From: Erythrobacter sp. HI0063
Lineage (GTDB): Bacteria > Pseudomonadota > Alphaproteobacteria > Sphingomonadales > Sphingomonadaceae
NCBI RefSeq assembly: GCF_001635685.1
Contig: NZ_LWFF01000346.1
Location: 1 to 64,000 of the forward strand
Length of the DNA stretch: 64,000 bases
Reading direction: 5' to 3'
In this document: piece after piece, positions 9,015 through 18,358 of the stretch
Position numbering within the stretch: position 1 is the first letter of the stretch
Layout: each line of letters starts with the position of its first letter
Notes under the pieces: generated by a model
What the model saw: the letters and a program-made list of their open reading frames with translations, nothing else
Told to the model about the DNA's origin: nothing
Database searches by the model: none
Made by a program: the position numbers and the translations under genes

Positions 9015-9346
9015 GTATCGTCTCTATCGCCAAGCGCCGCGTCGTTTGCGACTGCAACCGGTCTACGCCTGCTGAATTTGCCACGGCTTAAAACATCGTG
9101 GTTAACGCCCCGTTTGTCGTCACGATCCTTTCGCCCGGTCTCGCCCGCCGCTGGCTCACCGCACGGCGCTTCACCGAGATGGACGCTGAACGCGGTAAAG
9201 TTTGCGGGGCGGGGTCGCGACAATTCGCGTCGCAGCTCGCGAGTCGCTTCCAGCCGCGCGACCAGATCGGTCCAGCGCAGATGGCGGAGAACCGACGATT
9301 CCTGGGCTTCGTCCAGCCCGGATGGTTTGATGTGCCCCTCGAACAT
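9011..9346 (-). CDS. Conserved small protein of unknown function, coupled to sciP
   Basis: A 111-residue protein. The N-terminal part (MFEGHIKPSG, then LRWTDLVARLEATRELRREL) looks like a real helical domain that I recall, without being able to confirm it here, from other sphingomonads. The C-terminal third is basic and low in complexity. ATG 9346 has GAGG just upstream. Its stop overlaps the sciP start by ATGA. No motif suggests an enzyme. The reading is moderately secure for the N-terminal half and weaker for the tail. Confidence 0.6.
   Translation of the reverse strand: MFEGHIKPSGLDEAQESSVLRHLRWTDLVARLEATRELRRELSRPRPANFTAFSVHLGEAPCGEPAAGETGRKDRDDKRGVNHDVLSRGKFSRRRPVAVANDAALGDRDDT
9088..9105 (-). 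promoter_or_regulatory. Possible CtrA-type binding site upstream of sciP
   Basis: TTAA at 9088-9091 and TTAA at 9102-9105 (within GTTAAC) are separated by 10 bases. The CtrA consensus is TTAA-N7-TTAAC, so the spacing is not canonical, but the minus strand reads TTAACCAC, close to the half-site TTAACCAT. It lies inside the 3' part of the small upstream gene. Biological relevance is speculative. Confidence 0.3.
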
Positions 9347-9460
9347 GGCCTCAGTCTATAGGGCCGCGTGGTAAACGATCCGTGAAACCTTTCTCGGTGC
9401 CGCGATTTGGCGTGCGGGCGGTTTCGCAAACCGGCTGCGACGTGTAAGGGCCGCCGGATC

Positions 9461-10624
9461 ATGAACGCCCCGGTTTCCTTCCCTTCCCCAGCCCTCGCGC
9501 CTGAGCGCGCAGCCGCCCTGTTCGATCTTCCCCGCGCGCCCGCGGACTGCACGATCGTGGTCGCCATGTCGGGCGGAGTCGACAGTTCGGTCGTCGCTGC
9601 GCTGGCCGCCGCGAGCGGTGCACGCGTGATCGGCATCACCTTGCAGCTTTACGATTACGGCGCGGCGACGGGTCGCAAGGGCGCATGCTGCGCGGGCGAC
9701 GATATCGCCGATGCGCGCGCCGTAGCCGACCGACTCGGCATCGCCCATTACGTCCACGACCATGAAAGCGCCTTCCGCGAGGATGTGGTCGAAACCTTTG
9801 CCGACGAATATCTCGCCGGGCGCACGCCGGTGCCCTGCATCCGCTGCAATATAGGCCCGAAATTCACCGATCTGTTCGCGATGGCGCGCGAGCTGGGGGC
9901 GGATTGCCTCGCCACCGGCCATTACGTGCGCCGCGTGGATAGCGAGGCCGGACCGGAATTGCACCGCGCACACGATCCGGCGCGCGACCAGTCCTATTTC
10001 CTCTATGCGACGACCGAGGATCAGCTCGCCTATCTGCGCTTCCCGCTCGGCGGCCTGCCCAAAAGCGAGGTGCGTGAACTGGCCGAGGCGGCAGGCCTGC
10101 GCAACGCGGCCAAGCCCGACAGTCAGGATATCTGCTTCGTGCCCGACGGCGATTATGCCAAGATCGTCAAGAAGATGCGCCCCGAAGGCGGCGTGGCGGG
10201 CGCGATCGTCCATGCGGAAACCGGCGAGACGCTGGGCGAGCACAGGGGCGTCGTCCATTACACGGTCGGCCAGCGCCGGGGCCTGGAGATCGGCGGCCAG
10301 CCCGAACCGCTCTACGTGGTCGGTATCGATGCGGAGCGGCGCGAGGTCCGCGTAGGCCCCAAACGCCTGCTCGCGGTTGGGTCCGCGCGGATCGTCGAGA
10401 CGAATCGCATCGGCCCGCTGCCGACGGAGCACTTGACCGCCAAGGTCCGCAGTCTCGCCAAGCCGGTTCCGGTAATGCTCGAAGGCCCGCTGGGCGACGA
10501 CGCGGCGGTCACGATCCGCTTCGCCAATCCAGAATACGGCGTTGCACCGGGCCAGGCCGCCGTCCTCTATCACGGTGAGCGCGTAGTCGGCGGCGGCTGG
10601 ATCGATTCGACCGAGCCTGCATGA
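9461..10624 (+). CDS. mnmA: tRNA-specific 2-thiouridylase MnmA
   Basis: A 387-residue enzyme that puts sulfur on U34 of tRNAs for Lys, Glu and Gln using ATP and relayed persulfide. Visible are the PP-loop SGGVDSS (37-43), the catalytic cysteine in CIRCN (C129), the second catalytic cysteine in [13 protein letters not shown] (about 225), and the C-terminal beta-barrel start [19 protein letters not shown] 9461 is preferred over an in-frame TTG at 9407. Its stop overlaps the next start by ATGA, so the two genes are coupled, though the downstream product has no known link to tRNA modification. Confidence 0.96.
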   Translation: MNAPVSFPSPALAPERAAALFDLPRAPADCTIVVAMSGGVDSSVVAALAAASGARVIGITLQLYDYGAATGRKGACCAGDDIADARAVADRLGIAHYVHDHESAFREDVVETFADEYLAGRTPVPCIRCNIGPKFTDLFAMARELGADCLATGHYVRRVDSEAGPELHRAHDPARDQSYFLYATTEDQLAYLRFPLGGLPKSEVRELAEAAGLRNAAKPDSQDICFVPDGDYAKIVKKMRPEGGVAGAIVHAETGETLGEHRGVVHYTVGQRRGLEIGGQPEPLYVVGIDAERREVRVGPKRLLAVGSARIVETNRIGPLPTEHLTAKVRSLAKPVPVMLEGPLGDDAAVTIRFANPEYGVAPGQAAVLYHGERVVGGGWIDSTEPA

Positions 10625-11592
10625 GCCGACGCGGCGCGCCGCGCGGCAAACCCATGCCGCCGCTTGCGCTGATCCTGCTAGCAGCTTTCATCGCGATACC
10701 CTTCGTCCTCTATTTCGTCCCCAATCGCTGGTGGTACGGCGAGTTCGGCCCGCCGCCGCGTTTGGTTGTGGAAATGCTTGTGCCGGGCGTGACGGCGGAT
10801 GCGCCCCCGACAGTCGGGATGCGCCTGGAGCCTTCGGGATTCGGCACCGTCACCGACGCACCGAGAGTCTTGGCGGAACGTGCCCCTCCCGGCAGCATGA
10901 TCGGACAGACCTCAGGCGATACCATCGCTCCCGACGTCGCGCGCTTCTTGCGCGGCGTACCTCGGGAGCGGTGGGAGAATGTCCCCGAAAAGCGGATTAC
11001 GGTCTGTACCCTCGAAGGACCGCCATCCTATTCCGGCCGTATCGTGCTGATCGACGGCTGCCTGCGCTTTCAGGACGCAAGATCCGATCGGCCCGGCCCT
11101 TTGGTCCTCGGCATCCCCAGCGTCCACCGCGATCGCGCAGGCTATCTTGCCGTGGGGATGCGCAATGGTGGCGAGGAGTACGAAATGAGGGTCGGCGAAC
11201 CGGAAGGCGTATATCTCGGCGTCGGCTGCTCCAGGGATCGGCCCGTTCAGGCCCCGCCTGAGATCGCTCGATCATGCGGAGTCGCCACGATGCGCCGCTT
11301 ACAGACGATAAAGCGCAGGCCGATCTGTTCGGCGGAAGATCGAGCGCAAATCGAGCAATATCGAAGGGAAAGCGGCTTAACCGCGGAACTGAATGAAGCC
11401 GCAAAGCGTGCCTGCCGGGAACAAAGAACGCCCGAACGCCTCTGCCCCCTCCGATGCCGCCAATACCTCCGCCGCCGAATCTGTCCGACTGCCGCCTCGA
11501 ACCGCCTCAGTCCTCCCAGGGGTCCAGCACGCAGCCATAGCCTTCCTTATATCGTGCGGTCGCGCTGGCCATCAGGGGGACGCTGGCCGTGA
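10621..11592 (+). CDS. Membrane-anchored protein of unknown function, possible frameshift near its end
   Basis: I do not recognise this gene. It overlaps mnmA by 4 bases. The 323-residue frame starts with a short basic segment and a membrane anchor ([19 protein letters not shown]), then a periplasmic part with several cysteines (VCTLEGP, DGCLRF, GCSRD, RSCG). After about residue 268 (near 11430) it turns arginine-rich and runs 85 bases into the convergent gene. A second frame from the same place reads a proline-rich tail ([18 protein letters not shown]) ending at 11540. A one-base shift around 11433-11445 would join the two. The N-terminal 260 residues are well supported; the tail is not. Confidence 0.55.
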   Translation: MSRRGAPRGKPMPPLALILLAAFIAIPFVLYFVPNRWWYGEFGPPPRLVVEMLVPGVTADAPPTVGMRLEPSGFGTVTDAPRVLAERAPPGSMIGQTSGDTIAPDVARFLRGVPRERWENVPEKRITVCTLEGPPSYSGRIVLIDGCLRFQDARSDRPGPLVLGIPSVHRDRAGYLAVGMRNGGEEYEMRVGEPEGVYLGVGCSRDRPVQAPPEIARSCGVATMRRLQTIKRRPICSAEDRAQIEQYRRESGLTAELNEAAKRACREQRTPERLCPLRCRQYLRRRICPTAASNRLSPPRGPARSHSLPYIVRSRWPSGGRWP

Positions 11593-11833
11593 CGCTGCGC
11601 GCCTCTTCGTCCTCGCTCAGCGAGATCATCTCCATCCCATCGAGCTTGTCCTTCTCGCAATCCTCAAGGCTGCGGCCTGCGACCTGGCGGCACGAGCAGG
11701 CGACGCGCGCGGCATAGGCGGTGCCGGCTTCGGCATTGCCGCTGAAACTGTCGCGCACATACCACCACCCCAGCGCCAGCAGCACGAGCGCTGCCAGAGC
11801 GATCCACGGCCAGGCGCGGCGCTTCTGCGTCAT
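11507..11833 (-). CDS. Small single-pass membrane protein of unknown function
   Basis: A 108-residue protein: a basic N-terminus (MTQKRR), one membrane segment (WPWIALAALVLLALGWWYV), then a small periplasmic domain with cysteines in VACSCRQV, LEDCEKD and [11 protein letters not shown], suitable for disulfides. ATG 11833 is chosen; TTG 11854 would add seven residues. It converges with the unknown gene downstream of mnmA, and their 3' ends overlap. Function unknown. Confidence 0.6.
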   Translation of the reverse strand: MTQKRRAWPWIALAALVLLALGWWYVRDSFSGNAEAGTAYAARVACSCRQVAGRSLEDCEKDKLDGMEMISLSEDEEARSVTASVPLMASATARYKEGYGCVLDPWED

Positions 11834-11883
11834 GCGGGATTTAGGCGTTGCCAAGCGGGAAATCTCCGTGCGAGTGACGCCGC

Positions 11884-13032
11884 ATGTTCGTGCGGCCCAA
11901 GCCCCTTATCGCCTCCCTCGCCCTTGCCACAACCCTCGCCTTCGGCCTGACCGGGTGCGGCCATGCGGAGCCGGTGGGCGAGCCGCCGTTGAGCGAGGAA
12001 GCGCTTGGCGCGATCAAGGAAAATCCCGGCGCGCCGACTCGTCAGCTTGCCCGGCAGGTGGACGATCTGTTCACGATGGAGGGGTTGGGGGAAACGCGCG
12101 CCGTCGTCCTGATGCATGGCGGCGAAATCGCGGCCGAACGCTATGCGCCGGGTTACGACGCGGACACGCGCTTCGTCAGCTGGTCGATGGCGAAGACCAT
12201 CACGGCGGTGATGATCGGGATGCTGGTGGCGGACGGGCGGTTGCGACTGGACGAGCCCGCCCCCGTTCCCGGCTGGCAGCGCCCCGGCGATCCGCGCAGC
12301 GAGATCACGCTGCGGCACTTGCTCCAGATGCGTTCGGGCCTTGATCATACCGAGGCGGGCCCGGTTCCGAACGAATCGAGCGAAGTCCGGATGCTCTTCC
12401 TCGACGGGCGCGACGATATGGCCGGCTGGGCGGAGGAACAGCCGCTCGAGGCCGAGCCGGGCAGCAAGTTCGAGTATTCGAGCAACACCACCGTCATCCT
12501 CGCCGATATTGCGGCGCGGGCGCTGACCGATAGCGAGGATCCCGATATCCGCCGCCGGGCAGTGGCGACCTATCTCCAGGCGCGGCTGTTCGAACCGCTG
12601 GCGATGACATCCATCGTGCCCGAATTCGACGCAGCGGGCACGCTGATCGGTGGAAGCCTGATGCATGCGACCGCGCGCGATTATGCCCGGTTCGGCGATT
12701 TCCTGCGCAACAAGGGCTCCTATCGCGGCACCCAGCTGGTCCCGCGCGCCTGGGTGGAAAAGATGGTGACGCCCAGTCCGGAGAGTCCTCAATACGGTTT
12801 CCAGACCTGGCTCAATCGCCCGGTGAAAGGCATGACCGGGGCCGAACACCCGCTCTTCCCCGACCGCGCGCCGCATTCGCTGTTCGCGATGATCGGCCAT
12901 ATGGGCCAATATGTCCTGATCTCGCCGAGCAAGAAGGTGACGATGGTGCGGCTGGGCCATTCCGACGCACCCCAACGCGAAGCGATGCTGCAACAGGCCG
13001 CCGATGTGATCGAGCTGTATCCGGAAAGCTGA
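11884..13032 (+). CDS. Serine hydrolase lipoprotein, class C beta-lactamase-like fold
   Basis: A 382-residue exported lipoprotein (lipobox LTGC, acylated Cys25) of the large serine beta-lactamase/DD-peptidase superfamily. The nucleophile motif SMAK is at 101-104, the second motif appears as EYSSNTT (about 200), and the third as GHMG near the C-terminus. The arrangement resembles 6-aminohexanoate-dimer hydrolase (NylB)-type esterases more than true AmpC, so an esterase or peptidase is more likely than drug resistance. ATG 11884 gives a clean signal peptide. It stands alone and ends 10 bases from the convergent phzF-like gene. Confidence 0.87.
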   Translation: MFVRPKPLIASLALATTLAFGLTGCGHAEPVGEPPLSEEALGAIKENPGAPTRQLARQVDDLFTMEGLGETRAVVLMHGGEIAAERYAPGYDADTRFVSWSMAKTITAVMIGMLVADGRLRLDEPAPVPGWQRPGDPRSEITLRHLLQMRSGLDHTEAGPVPNESSEVRMLFLDGRDDMAGWAEEQPLEAEPGSKFEYSSNTTVILADIAARALTDSEDPDIRRRAVATYLQARLFEPLAMTSIVPEFDAAGTLIGGSLMHATARDYARFGDFLRNKGSYRGTQLVPRAWVEKMVTPSPESPQYGFQTWLNRPVKGMTGAEHPLFPDRAPHSLFAMIGHMGQYVLISPSKKVTMVRLGHSDAPQREAMLQQAADVIELYPES

Positions 13033-13042
13033 GCGTTTCCCG

Positions 13043-13837
13043 TCAGGGTAGCAGGAAGCCCCCCTCCACCACCGTCACGCACTGGCCGCCCAGAATGGCG
13101 CGGTCGCCTTCGCGTCGGCATGTCGCATCGCCTCCGCGTCTTGAAGCCTGGTGCGCGGTGAAGCTGTCGCGTCGCAGCCGCTCGGTCCAGAAATGCGTCA
13201 GGCAAGCATGGGCGGACCCGGTGAAGCTGTCTTCATCAACACCGCCGCCAGGCACGAACACCCGGCTGACGACATCGGTCCGCTCGCCCGGTGCAGTGCA
13301 GATGAACTGATCGTCGCCCAGGCTTCCAAGCCCGCGCAGATCGGGATCGAGGGCACGGACCTGTTCCTCGCTTTCGAACAGGTATACGCCATATCCTTCG
13401 GGATTCAGCGATATTTGCCGAGGCTTCGATCCCAACAGGCCCACTGCTTCGGGCCATTCGCCGGGACTGGATTCGATCAGGGGCAGGCCGAGTTCATAGC
13501 CCGAATCGCTGCGCGCCACCTCCAGCACGCCCGCTTTGCGGGTGCGAAACGTGATTCTTTCGCCGCCGTCGCGTGCCAGCAGCACATGGCCGCTCGCCAG
13601 CGTGGCGTGACCGCACAGGCGGATCTCCATGGTGGGCGTGAACCAGCGCAGTTCCCAGTCCGCTTCCCCCGTCTCGTCCTTCACGAGGAAGGCGGTCTCG
13701 GCGAAATTGTTCTCTTCCGCGATCGCCAGCAGGGTCGCGTCGTCGAGCCATTGGTCGAGCGGCATTACCGCCGCCTGATTGCCGGCGAACGGGCGGTCGG
13801 CAAAGGCATCGACATGCCAATAGGGCAGGCGGATCAT
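13043..13837 (-). CDS. PhzF family isomerase/epimerase
   Basis: A 264-residue cytoplasmic enzyme of the PhzF (diaminopimelate epimerase-like) fold. The N-terminal signature HVDAFADRPFAGNQAAV and the active-site region ENNFAETAFL, with the conserved glutamate, are clear, as are RWFTPTMEIRLCGHATLASGHVL and the C-terminal GSAHACL. There is no phenazine cluster here, so the substrate is unknown. Its start overlaps the stop of the upstream cation exporter by ATGA, within a leftward pdxH-exporter-phzF string in which each gene overlaps the next. Confidence 0.93.
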   Translation of the reverse strand: MIRLPYWHVDAFADRPFAGNQAAVMPLDQWLDDATLLAIAEENNFAETAFLVKDETGEADWELRWFTPTMEIRLCGHATLASGHVLLARDGGERITFRTRKAGVLEVARSDSGYELGLPLIESSPGEWPEAVGLLGSKPRQISLNPEGYGVYLFESEEQVRALDPDLRGLGSLGDDQFICTAPGERTDVVSRVFVPGGGVDEDSFTGSAHACLTHFWTERLRRDSFTAHQASRRGGDATCRREGDRAILGGQCVTVVEGGFLLP

Positions 13838-14781
13838 GGGCGCTTCTCCAGTTTCTCGAATTCATTGGCTTCGACGAGCGTGTTGCCCGGCGCATCGATC
13901 TGGCCGCGCGGATCGATATGAATGAACAGTTCGAGGCCGGGAAACGTCTGTTCCAGATCGTTCTCGACGCGCTCCAGCATGTCGTGCGCCTCGCGCACGG
14001 TCAGGTCCGGGTCCATCTCGATATGGAATTGCGCGATGTCGATATCGCCCGCAGTGCGCGTTCTGAGATCGTGGAGGCGCGAGAACCCGTCATGGCGCGC
14101 GACCACCTCGACCAGGCGGCGGCGTTTGTCCTCGGGCCATTCGGCGTCCATCAGATGCTCAATCGCCTCGCTGCCCGCGCGCCACGCGCTGCGCACCAGC
14201 CAGACCGCGATCAGCAGGCCGAATATCGGGTCCGCGCCGTTGAGGCCCAGAAGATCGTCGAGCACCAACGCTGCGATCACGGCGAGGTTCAGCAGCAGGT
14301 CCGACTGGTAATGCGCGAAATCGGCGCGGATCGCGACAGACCGGGTGCGCGAGATCACGTAACGTTGCCAGGCGAGCAGTCCGAACGTCGCCAGAATCGC
14401 GATGACCGAAACCGCGATGCCTTCCCCCGCCGCCTCGACCTCCTGTCCTCCGAGCAGATGTTCGCCCGCTCTCAGCGCGATACCCGCCGCCGACACCGCG
14501 ATCAGCATAACCTGAACCATCGCGGCCACCGCTTCCGCCTTGCCGTGACCAAAACGGTGATTGTGATCGGCGGGCTTGCTGGCGAACCAGACCGCGAACA
14601 GCGTGATCCCGCTGGCGAGGAGGTCGAGAGTCGAATCGGCGAGGCTGCCGAGCATCGCGGTCGATCCCGTCCGCCAGCTCGCCCACGCCTTGAGCGCCAC
14701 CAGGATCAGCGCGACCGTGATCGAGGCGATCGCGGCGCTGCGCGTCAGGAGCGCGCGATCGGGTGGCGTACTCTGCCTCAC
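13834..14781 (-). CDS. Cation diffusion facilitator (FieF-type metal exporter)
   Basis: A 315-residue inner-membrane divalent-cation/proton antiporter. It has the CDF N-terminal helix, the metal-site aspartates of TM2 (SLADSTLDLLASG), the motif ADHNHRFGHGKAEAVAA, further membrane helices to about residue 200, and a cytoplasmic regulatory domain (RTAGDIDIAQFHIEMDP; ELFIHIDP). Zn and Fe are the usual substrates. The start is a GTG at 14781 overlapping the pdxH stop by four bases; the next ATG would remove the first helix. Confidence 0.93.
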   Translation of the reverse strand: MRQSTPPDRALLTRSAAIASITVALILVALKAWASWRTGSTAMLGSLADSTLDLLASGITLFAVWFASKPADHNHRFGHGKAEAVAAMVQVMLIAVSAAGIALRAGEHLLGGQEVEAAGEGIAVSVIAILATFGLLAWQRYVISRTRSVAIRADFAHYQSDLLLNLAVIAALVLDDLLGLNGADPIFGLLIAVWLVRSAWRAGSEAIEHLMDAEWPEDKRRRLVEVVARHDGFSRLHDLRTRTAGDIDIAQFHIEMDPDLTVREAHDMLERVENDLEQTFPGLELFIHIDPRGQIDAPGNTLVEANEFEKLEKRP

Positions 14782-15386
14782 GGATAGAGCAGCGTGTCGG
14801 TCCAGCTCGCGTCTGCTCCCGCGCGCTCGAACACGCGACGATCGTGCAGGCGATTGGGCCGGTCGAGCCAGAATTCGATCCGGCGCGGGTTCAGACGAAA
14901 ACCGGTCCAGTGTGCGGGGCGCGGCACATCGCCTTGTGGATATCGCTCCGCCAGATCCTCGATCCGGTCCAGATACGTCTGGCGATCGGGCAGAGGCCGG
15001 GACTGGTCGCTCGCCGCCGAACCGATCTGCGAATCGTGCGCGCGCGAATGGAAATAGGCGTCGGCCTCCTCGGCGTTCACTTCGCTCAACGGGCCTTCGA
15101 TGCGGATCTGGCGACGCAGGCTTTTCCAGTGGAACAGCAATGCGGCCTGCATGTTGGTCCGGATTTCCCGGCCCTTGCGGCTTTCGGCATTGGTGTAGAA
15201 GGTGAAGCCGTCTTCCGAGCGATCCTTCAAAAGCACCATGCGTACCGACGGCGCACCATCGGGCGTCGCGGTGGCCAGCGCCATGGCGTTGGGATCGTTC
15301 GGCTCGCTCTCCTGCGCTTCGGCGAACCAGTCTTCGAACAGGGCGAAGGGATCGGTCTGCGGAATGGCACTGCGATCTCTATCCAT
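14778..15386 (-). CDS. pdxH: Pyridoxine/pyridoxamine 5'-phosphate oxidase
   Basis: A 202-residue FMN enzyme making pyridoxal 5'-phosphate. Family features are all present: DPFALFEDWFAEAQ, PNAMALATATPDGAPSVRMV, the FMN-binding stretch FTFYTNAESRKGREI, FHWKSLRRQIRIEG, and the C-terminal substrate site FWLDRPNRLHDR with a final LYP. ATG 15386 gives the usual family length; the open frame continues far upstream antisense to dnaJ but is not coding. It diverges from the J-protein gene and leads a leftward string with the cation exporter and PhzF-like gene. Confidence 0.96.
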   Translation of the reverse strand: MDRDRSAIPQTDPFALFEDWFAEAQESEPNDPNAMALATATPDGAPSVRMVLLKDRSEDGFTFYTNAESRKGREIRTNMQAALLFHWKSLRRQIRIEGPLSEVNAEEADAYFHSRAHDSQIGSAASDQSRPLPDRQTYLDRIEDLAERYPQGDVPRPAHWTGFRLNPRRIEFWLDRPNRLHDRRVFERAGADASWTDTLLYP

Positions 15387-15491
15387 CGCTCGATCCTTTT
15401 GCTGCGATGCCCGGCGCCCTAGCGGCAGCTTGCGCCTGTGAAAAGCTCTGGACGCTTGCCCTTGGGGCCCGCCCCACCTAGCTGACACACC

Positions 15492-16469
15492 ATGGCCGAT
15501 CCCTATTCCACCCTCGGTGTCGCGCGCACCGCCTCCGAAGCGGAGATCAAGAGCGCCTATCGCAAGCTCGCCAAGGAGCTGCATCCAGACCGCAACAAGG
15601 ACAATCCGAAAGCGGCGGAACGATTCTCCGAAGTCACCAATGCCTATGATCTCCTGTCCGACAAGGACAAACGCGCCCGCTTCGACCGGGGCGAGATCGA
15701 TGCCGACGGCAATCCCGCCAATCCGTTTGCGGGTATGGGTGGTGGCGGCATGGGAGGAGGCCGGGGCGGCTTCAATCCCGGCGGCCAGCGCGGTTTCCGC
15801 GCGGAAGACTTCCAGGGCTTCGGCGGTGGCGAGGAAGTCGATCTCGGCGACATTTTCGACGGGCTGTTCGGCGGTGGCCGTCAGCGGGGCAATCCGAATA
15901 TGGGCGGCGGAAATCCGTTCGGGCAAGGACGCCGCGCGCCGCCCCAGCAGAAGGGCGCCGACATCGCCTATCGCCTGCGCGTCCCCTTCGTCGATGCCGC
16001 GACCTTGAAGCAGCAGCGGATTACTCTGTCCGATGGCAAGACAATCGATCTGAAGCTGCCGAAGGGCGTCGAAAGCGGCACGCAGATGCGCCTCAAGGGC
16101 AAGGGCCAGCAAGGCCCCGGCGGCGCGGGCGATGGATTGGTGACGATCGAGATCGAGAGCCACAAGCTCTACCGCCGCGAAGGCGACGATGTGCGCTTCG
16201 ACCTGCCGATCACGCTCGATGAAGCGGTGAACGGCGGCAAGGTCCGCGTTCCCACGGTGGATGGCCCGGTGATGATGACGATCAAGCCGGGCACGAGCGG
16301 CGGCACCAAGCTGCGCCTAAAGGGCAAGGGCTTTACAAACAAATCCGGCACGCGCGGCGATCAGTTGGTCACGCTCGAAATCCAGCTGCCCGAGGATCTC
16401 GGCGAGCTGGCGAGCCGCCTCGAAGGATGGAAGGATACTGGCGACCCACGGGCCGGTCTCGGAGCGTAG
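15492..16469 (+). CDS. CbpA-like DnaJ co-chaperone without zinc finger
   Basis: A 325-residue type-B J protein that stimulates Hsp70 ATPase. The J domain occupies 1-70 with HPD at 31-33. It is followed by a glycine-rich linker (~78-160, GMGGGGMGGGRGG) and the two C-terminal substrate-binding beta domains (RLRVPFVDAATLKQQRITL; RFDLPITLDEAVNGGKVRVPT). The cysteine-rich zinc domain of DnaJ is absent. ATG 15492 is the only sensible start. The next gene (YihY) begins 3 bases after the stop. Confidence 0.94.
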   Translation: MADPYSTLGVARTASEAEIKSAYRKLAKELHPDRNKDNPKAAERFSEVTNAYDLLSDKDKRARFDRGEIDADGNPANPFAGMGGGGMGGGRGGFNPGGQRGFRAEDFQGFGGGEEVDLGDIFDGLFGGGRQRGNPNMGGGNPFGQGRRAPPQQKGADIAYRLRVPFVDAATLKQQRITLSDGKTIDLKLPKGVESGTQMRLKGKGQQGPGGAGDGLVTIEIESHKLYRREGDDVRFDLPITLDEAVNGGKVRVPTVDGPVMMTIKPGTSGGTKLRLKGKGFTNKSGTRGDQLVTLEIQLPEDLGELASRLEGWKDTGDPRAGLGA

Positions 16470-16472
16470 GAC

Positions 16473-17507
16473 TTGCCGCCCGGAAAACTTCCGCCCCCCG
16501 AGCACCGCGAGGTCCGGTCGCTTTCTCCCGAAGCGCGTCGCCAGCATGCCGAAACCCTGCAGGAACGCGTCGTCGACACAATCGGGCCCGGCACGCGCGC
16601 CTGGAATGTCGCCAAGCGTGCCGGGATCGGCACCTTCAACGACGGCTTCATCCATGCAGGCAACCTCGCCTATCTGGCGATGTTCTCGATCTTCCCCTTC
16701 TTCATTCTCGGCTCTGCGCTGTTTTCCCTGATCGGGGAGGAAAGCGAGCGGGCGGCAAGCATCAACGCGGTGCTCTATGCCCTCCCCCCGGTGGTCGGAA
16801 ACGTGATCGAGCCGGTGGCGCGCGACGTGATCGAGGCGCGCAGCGGTTGGCTTCTGTGGTTCGGCGCCCTCGTCGCCCTGTGGACCGTGGGCAGCCTGAT
16901 CGAGACGATCCGCGATATATTGCGCCGCGCCTATGGCACCGAACTGACCCATGCATTCTGGAAATACCGCTTGTTTTCGAGCGGCGTGATTCTCGGGGCA
17001 GTTCTGCTCTTGATGCTGTCGCTGATCGCGCAATTCGTGATCGGCGCGGCCCAGCAAGTCATCGACGCCTATTTCCCCGAACTGGTGGATCTGATCCAGG
17101 CGCTGCGCCTCTCGCGCATCGTGCCTGCGTTCGGCCTGTTCGGTTCGCTCTATCTCATTTTCTTCACGCTCACTCCGTCGCGCTATCGCCATCGCCGCTA
17201 TCCCAAATGGCCCGGCGTCCTGTTCACGACTTTGTGGTGGGTGGCTGTGACGACCCTGCTGCCGATGGTGTTGCGCAGCTTCTTCACATACGATCTCACT
17301 TATGGAAGCCTTGCCGGAATCATGGTGGCGCTATTCTTCTTCTGGCTGGTCGGGCTCGGAGTGGTTATCGGAGCCGAATTGAACGCCGCGCTGGCGGAAA
17401 CGCCCGAGGAAGAGATCAAATCCCTCGGCCATGACGACGATGATCGGCGCGCCGCGCTCGAACGGGACATGGCGGAGGAGCGCGAATTGGAAAAGGACGA
17501 AGCATGA
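16473..17507 (+). CDS. YihY/BrkB family inner-membrane protein
   Basis: A 344-residue integral membrane protein with about six hydrophobic segments, in the YihY/virulence factor BrkB family: GNLAYLAMFSIFPFFILGSALF, SGWLLWFGALVALWTVGSLIETI, and RYPKWPGVLFTTLWWVAVTTLLP. Despite an old RNase BN label, the function of this family is unknown. The start is TTG 16473, just after the J-protein stop; no ATG gives a complete first helix. The C-terminus is a charged cytoplasmic tail overlapping fabI by ATGA. A second, shorter paralogue lies at 56290-57105. Confidence 0.9.
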   Translation: MPPGKLPPPEHREVRSLSPEARRQHAETLQERVVDTIGPGTRAWNVAKRAGIGTFNDGFIHAGNLAYLAMFSIFPFFILGSALFSLIGEESERAASINAVLYALPPVVGNVIEPVARDVIEARSGWLLWFGALVALWTVGSLIETIRDILRRAYGTELTHAFWKYRLFSSGVILGAVLLLMLSLIAQFVIGAAQQVIDAYFPELVDLIQALRLSRIVPAFGLFGSLYLIFFTLTPSRYRHRRYPKWPGVLFTTLWWVAVTTLLPMVLRSFFTYDLTYGSLAGIMVALFFFWLVGLGVVIGAELNAALAETPEEEIKSLGHDDDDRRAALERDMAEERELEKDEA

Positions 17508-18307
17508 GCGGATTGATGGCCGGAAAACGCGGCCTGATCATGGGCCTGGCCAACGACAAATCGCTGGCCTGGGGCATTGCCAAGGAATTGGCTGACCAGG
17601 GCGCGGAGATCGCGTTTTCCTATCAGGGCGAAGCGCTGAAGAAGCGCGTCGAACCGCTTGCCGCACAGCTCGGCAGCGATTTCGTCTTCGAATGCGACGT
17701 GTCGGACATGGATGCGCTGGACCGTGCCTTCGACAGTCTGAAAGAGCGGTGGGAGACGATCGATTTCGTCGTCCACGCGATCGGCTTTTCAGACAAGAAC
17801 GAATTGCGCGGCAAATATGTCGACACCAGCCTCGACAATTTCCTGATGACGATGAACATCTCGGCCTACAGCCTCGTCGCGGTGGCCAAACGCGCGGCCG
17901 ACATGATGCCAGAAGGCGGATCGATCCTGACCCTGACCTATTACGGTGCGGAAAAGGTCATTCCGCATTACAACGTGATGGGCGTCGCCAAGGCTGCGCT
18001 GGAAACGAGCGTCCAGTATCTCGCCAACGATTTGGGCCCCAAGAACATCCGCGTCAACGCGATCAGTGCGGGGCCCATCAAGACCCTCGCGGCAAGCGGC
18101 ATCGGCGATTTCCGCTACATCCTGAAATGGAACGAGCTGAATTCGCCGCTGCGCCGCAATGTCACGATCGAGGACGTCGGTGGCGCCGGTCTGTACCTGC
18201 TTTCGCGCCTGTCATCCGGCGTGACGGGCGAAACGCATCATGTCGATGCCGGCTATCATGTGGTGGGCATGAAGCAGGAAGATGCGCCGGATATTGGATT
18301 GGTTTGA
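17504..18307 (+). CDS. fabI: Enoyl-[acyl-carrier-protein] reductase FabI
   Basis: A 267-residue NADH-dependent SDR that catalyses the last step of each fatty-acid elongation cycle. The nucleotide-binding motif is GLANDKSLAWGIA (~14-26). The catalytic pair Tyr156 and Lys163 in HYNVMGVAK falls at the same numbers as in E. coli FabI. The triclosan/isoniazid-pocket region ISAGPIKTLAASGIGDF is intact. It overlaps the upstream YihY gene by 4 bases. Downstream composition becomes more AT-rich before the polysaccharide genes. Confidence 0.97.
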   Translation: MSGLMAGKRGLIMGLANDKSLAWGIAKELADQGAEIAFSYQGEALKKRVEPLAAQLGSDFVFECDVSDMDALDRAFDSLKERWETIDFVVHAIGFSDKNELRGKYVDTSLDNFLMTMNISAYSLVAVAKRAADMMPEGGSILTLTYYGAEKVIPHYNVMGVAKAALETSVQYLANDLGPKNIRVNAISAGPIKTLAASGIGDFRYILKWNELNSPLRRNVTIEDVGGAGLYLLSRLSSGVTGETHHVDAGYHVVGMKQEDAPDIGLV

Positions 18308-18358
18308 ATTAGGAGTGTTTTTCGTTCATTTACCGCCTCATAGAATGCAGGTAGCGCT

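Noticed and set aside
14778-16163. 461-codon version of PdxH
   Set aside because: The extra N-terminal 259 codons are antisense to the J-protein gene and absent from the PdxH family.
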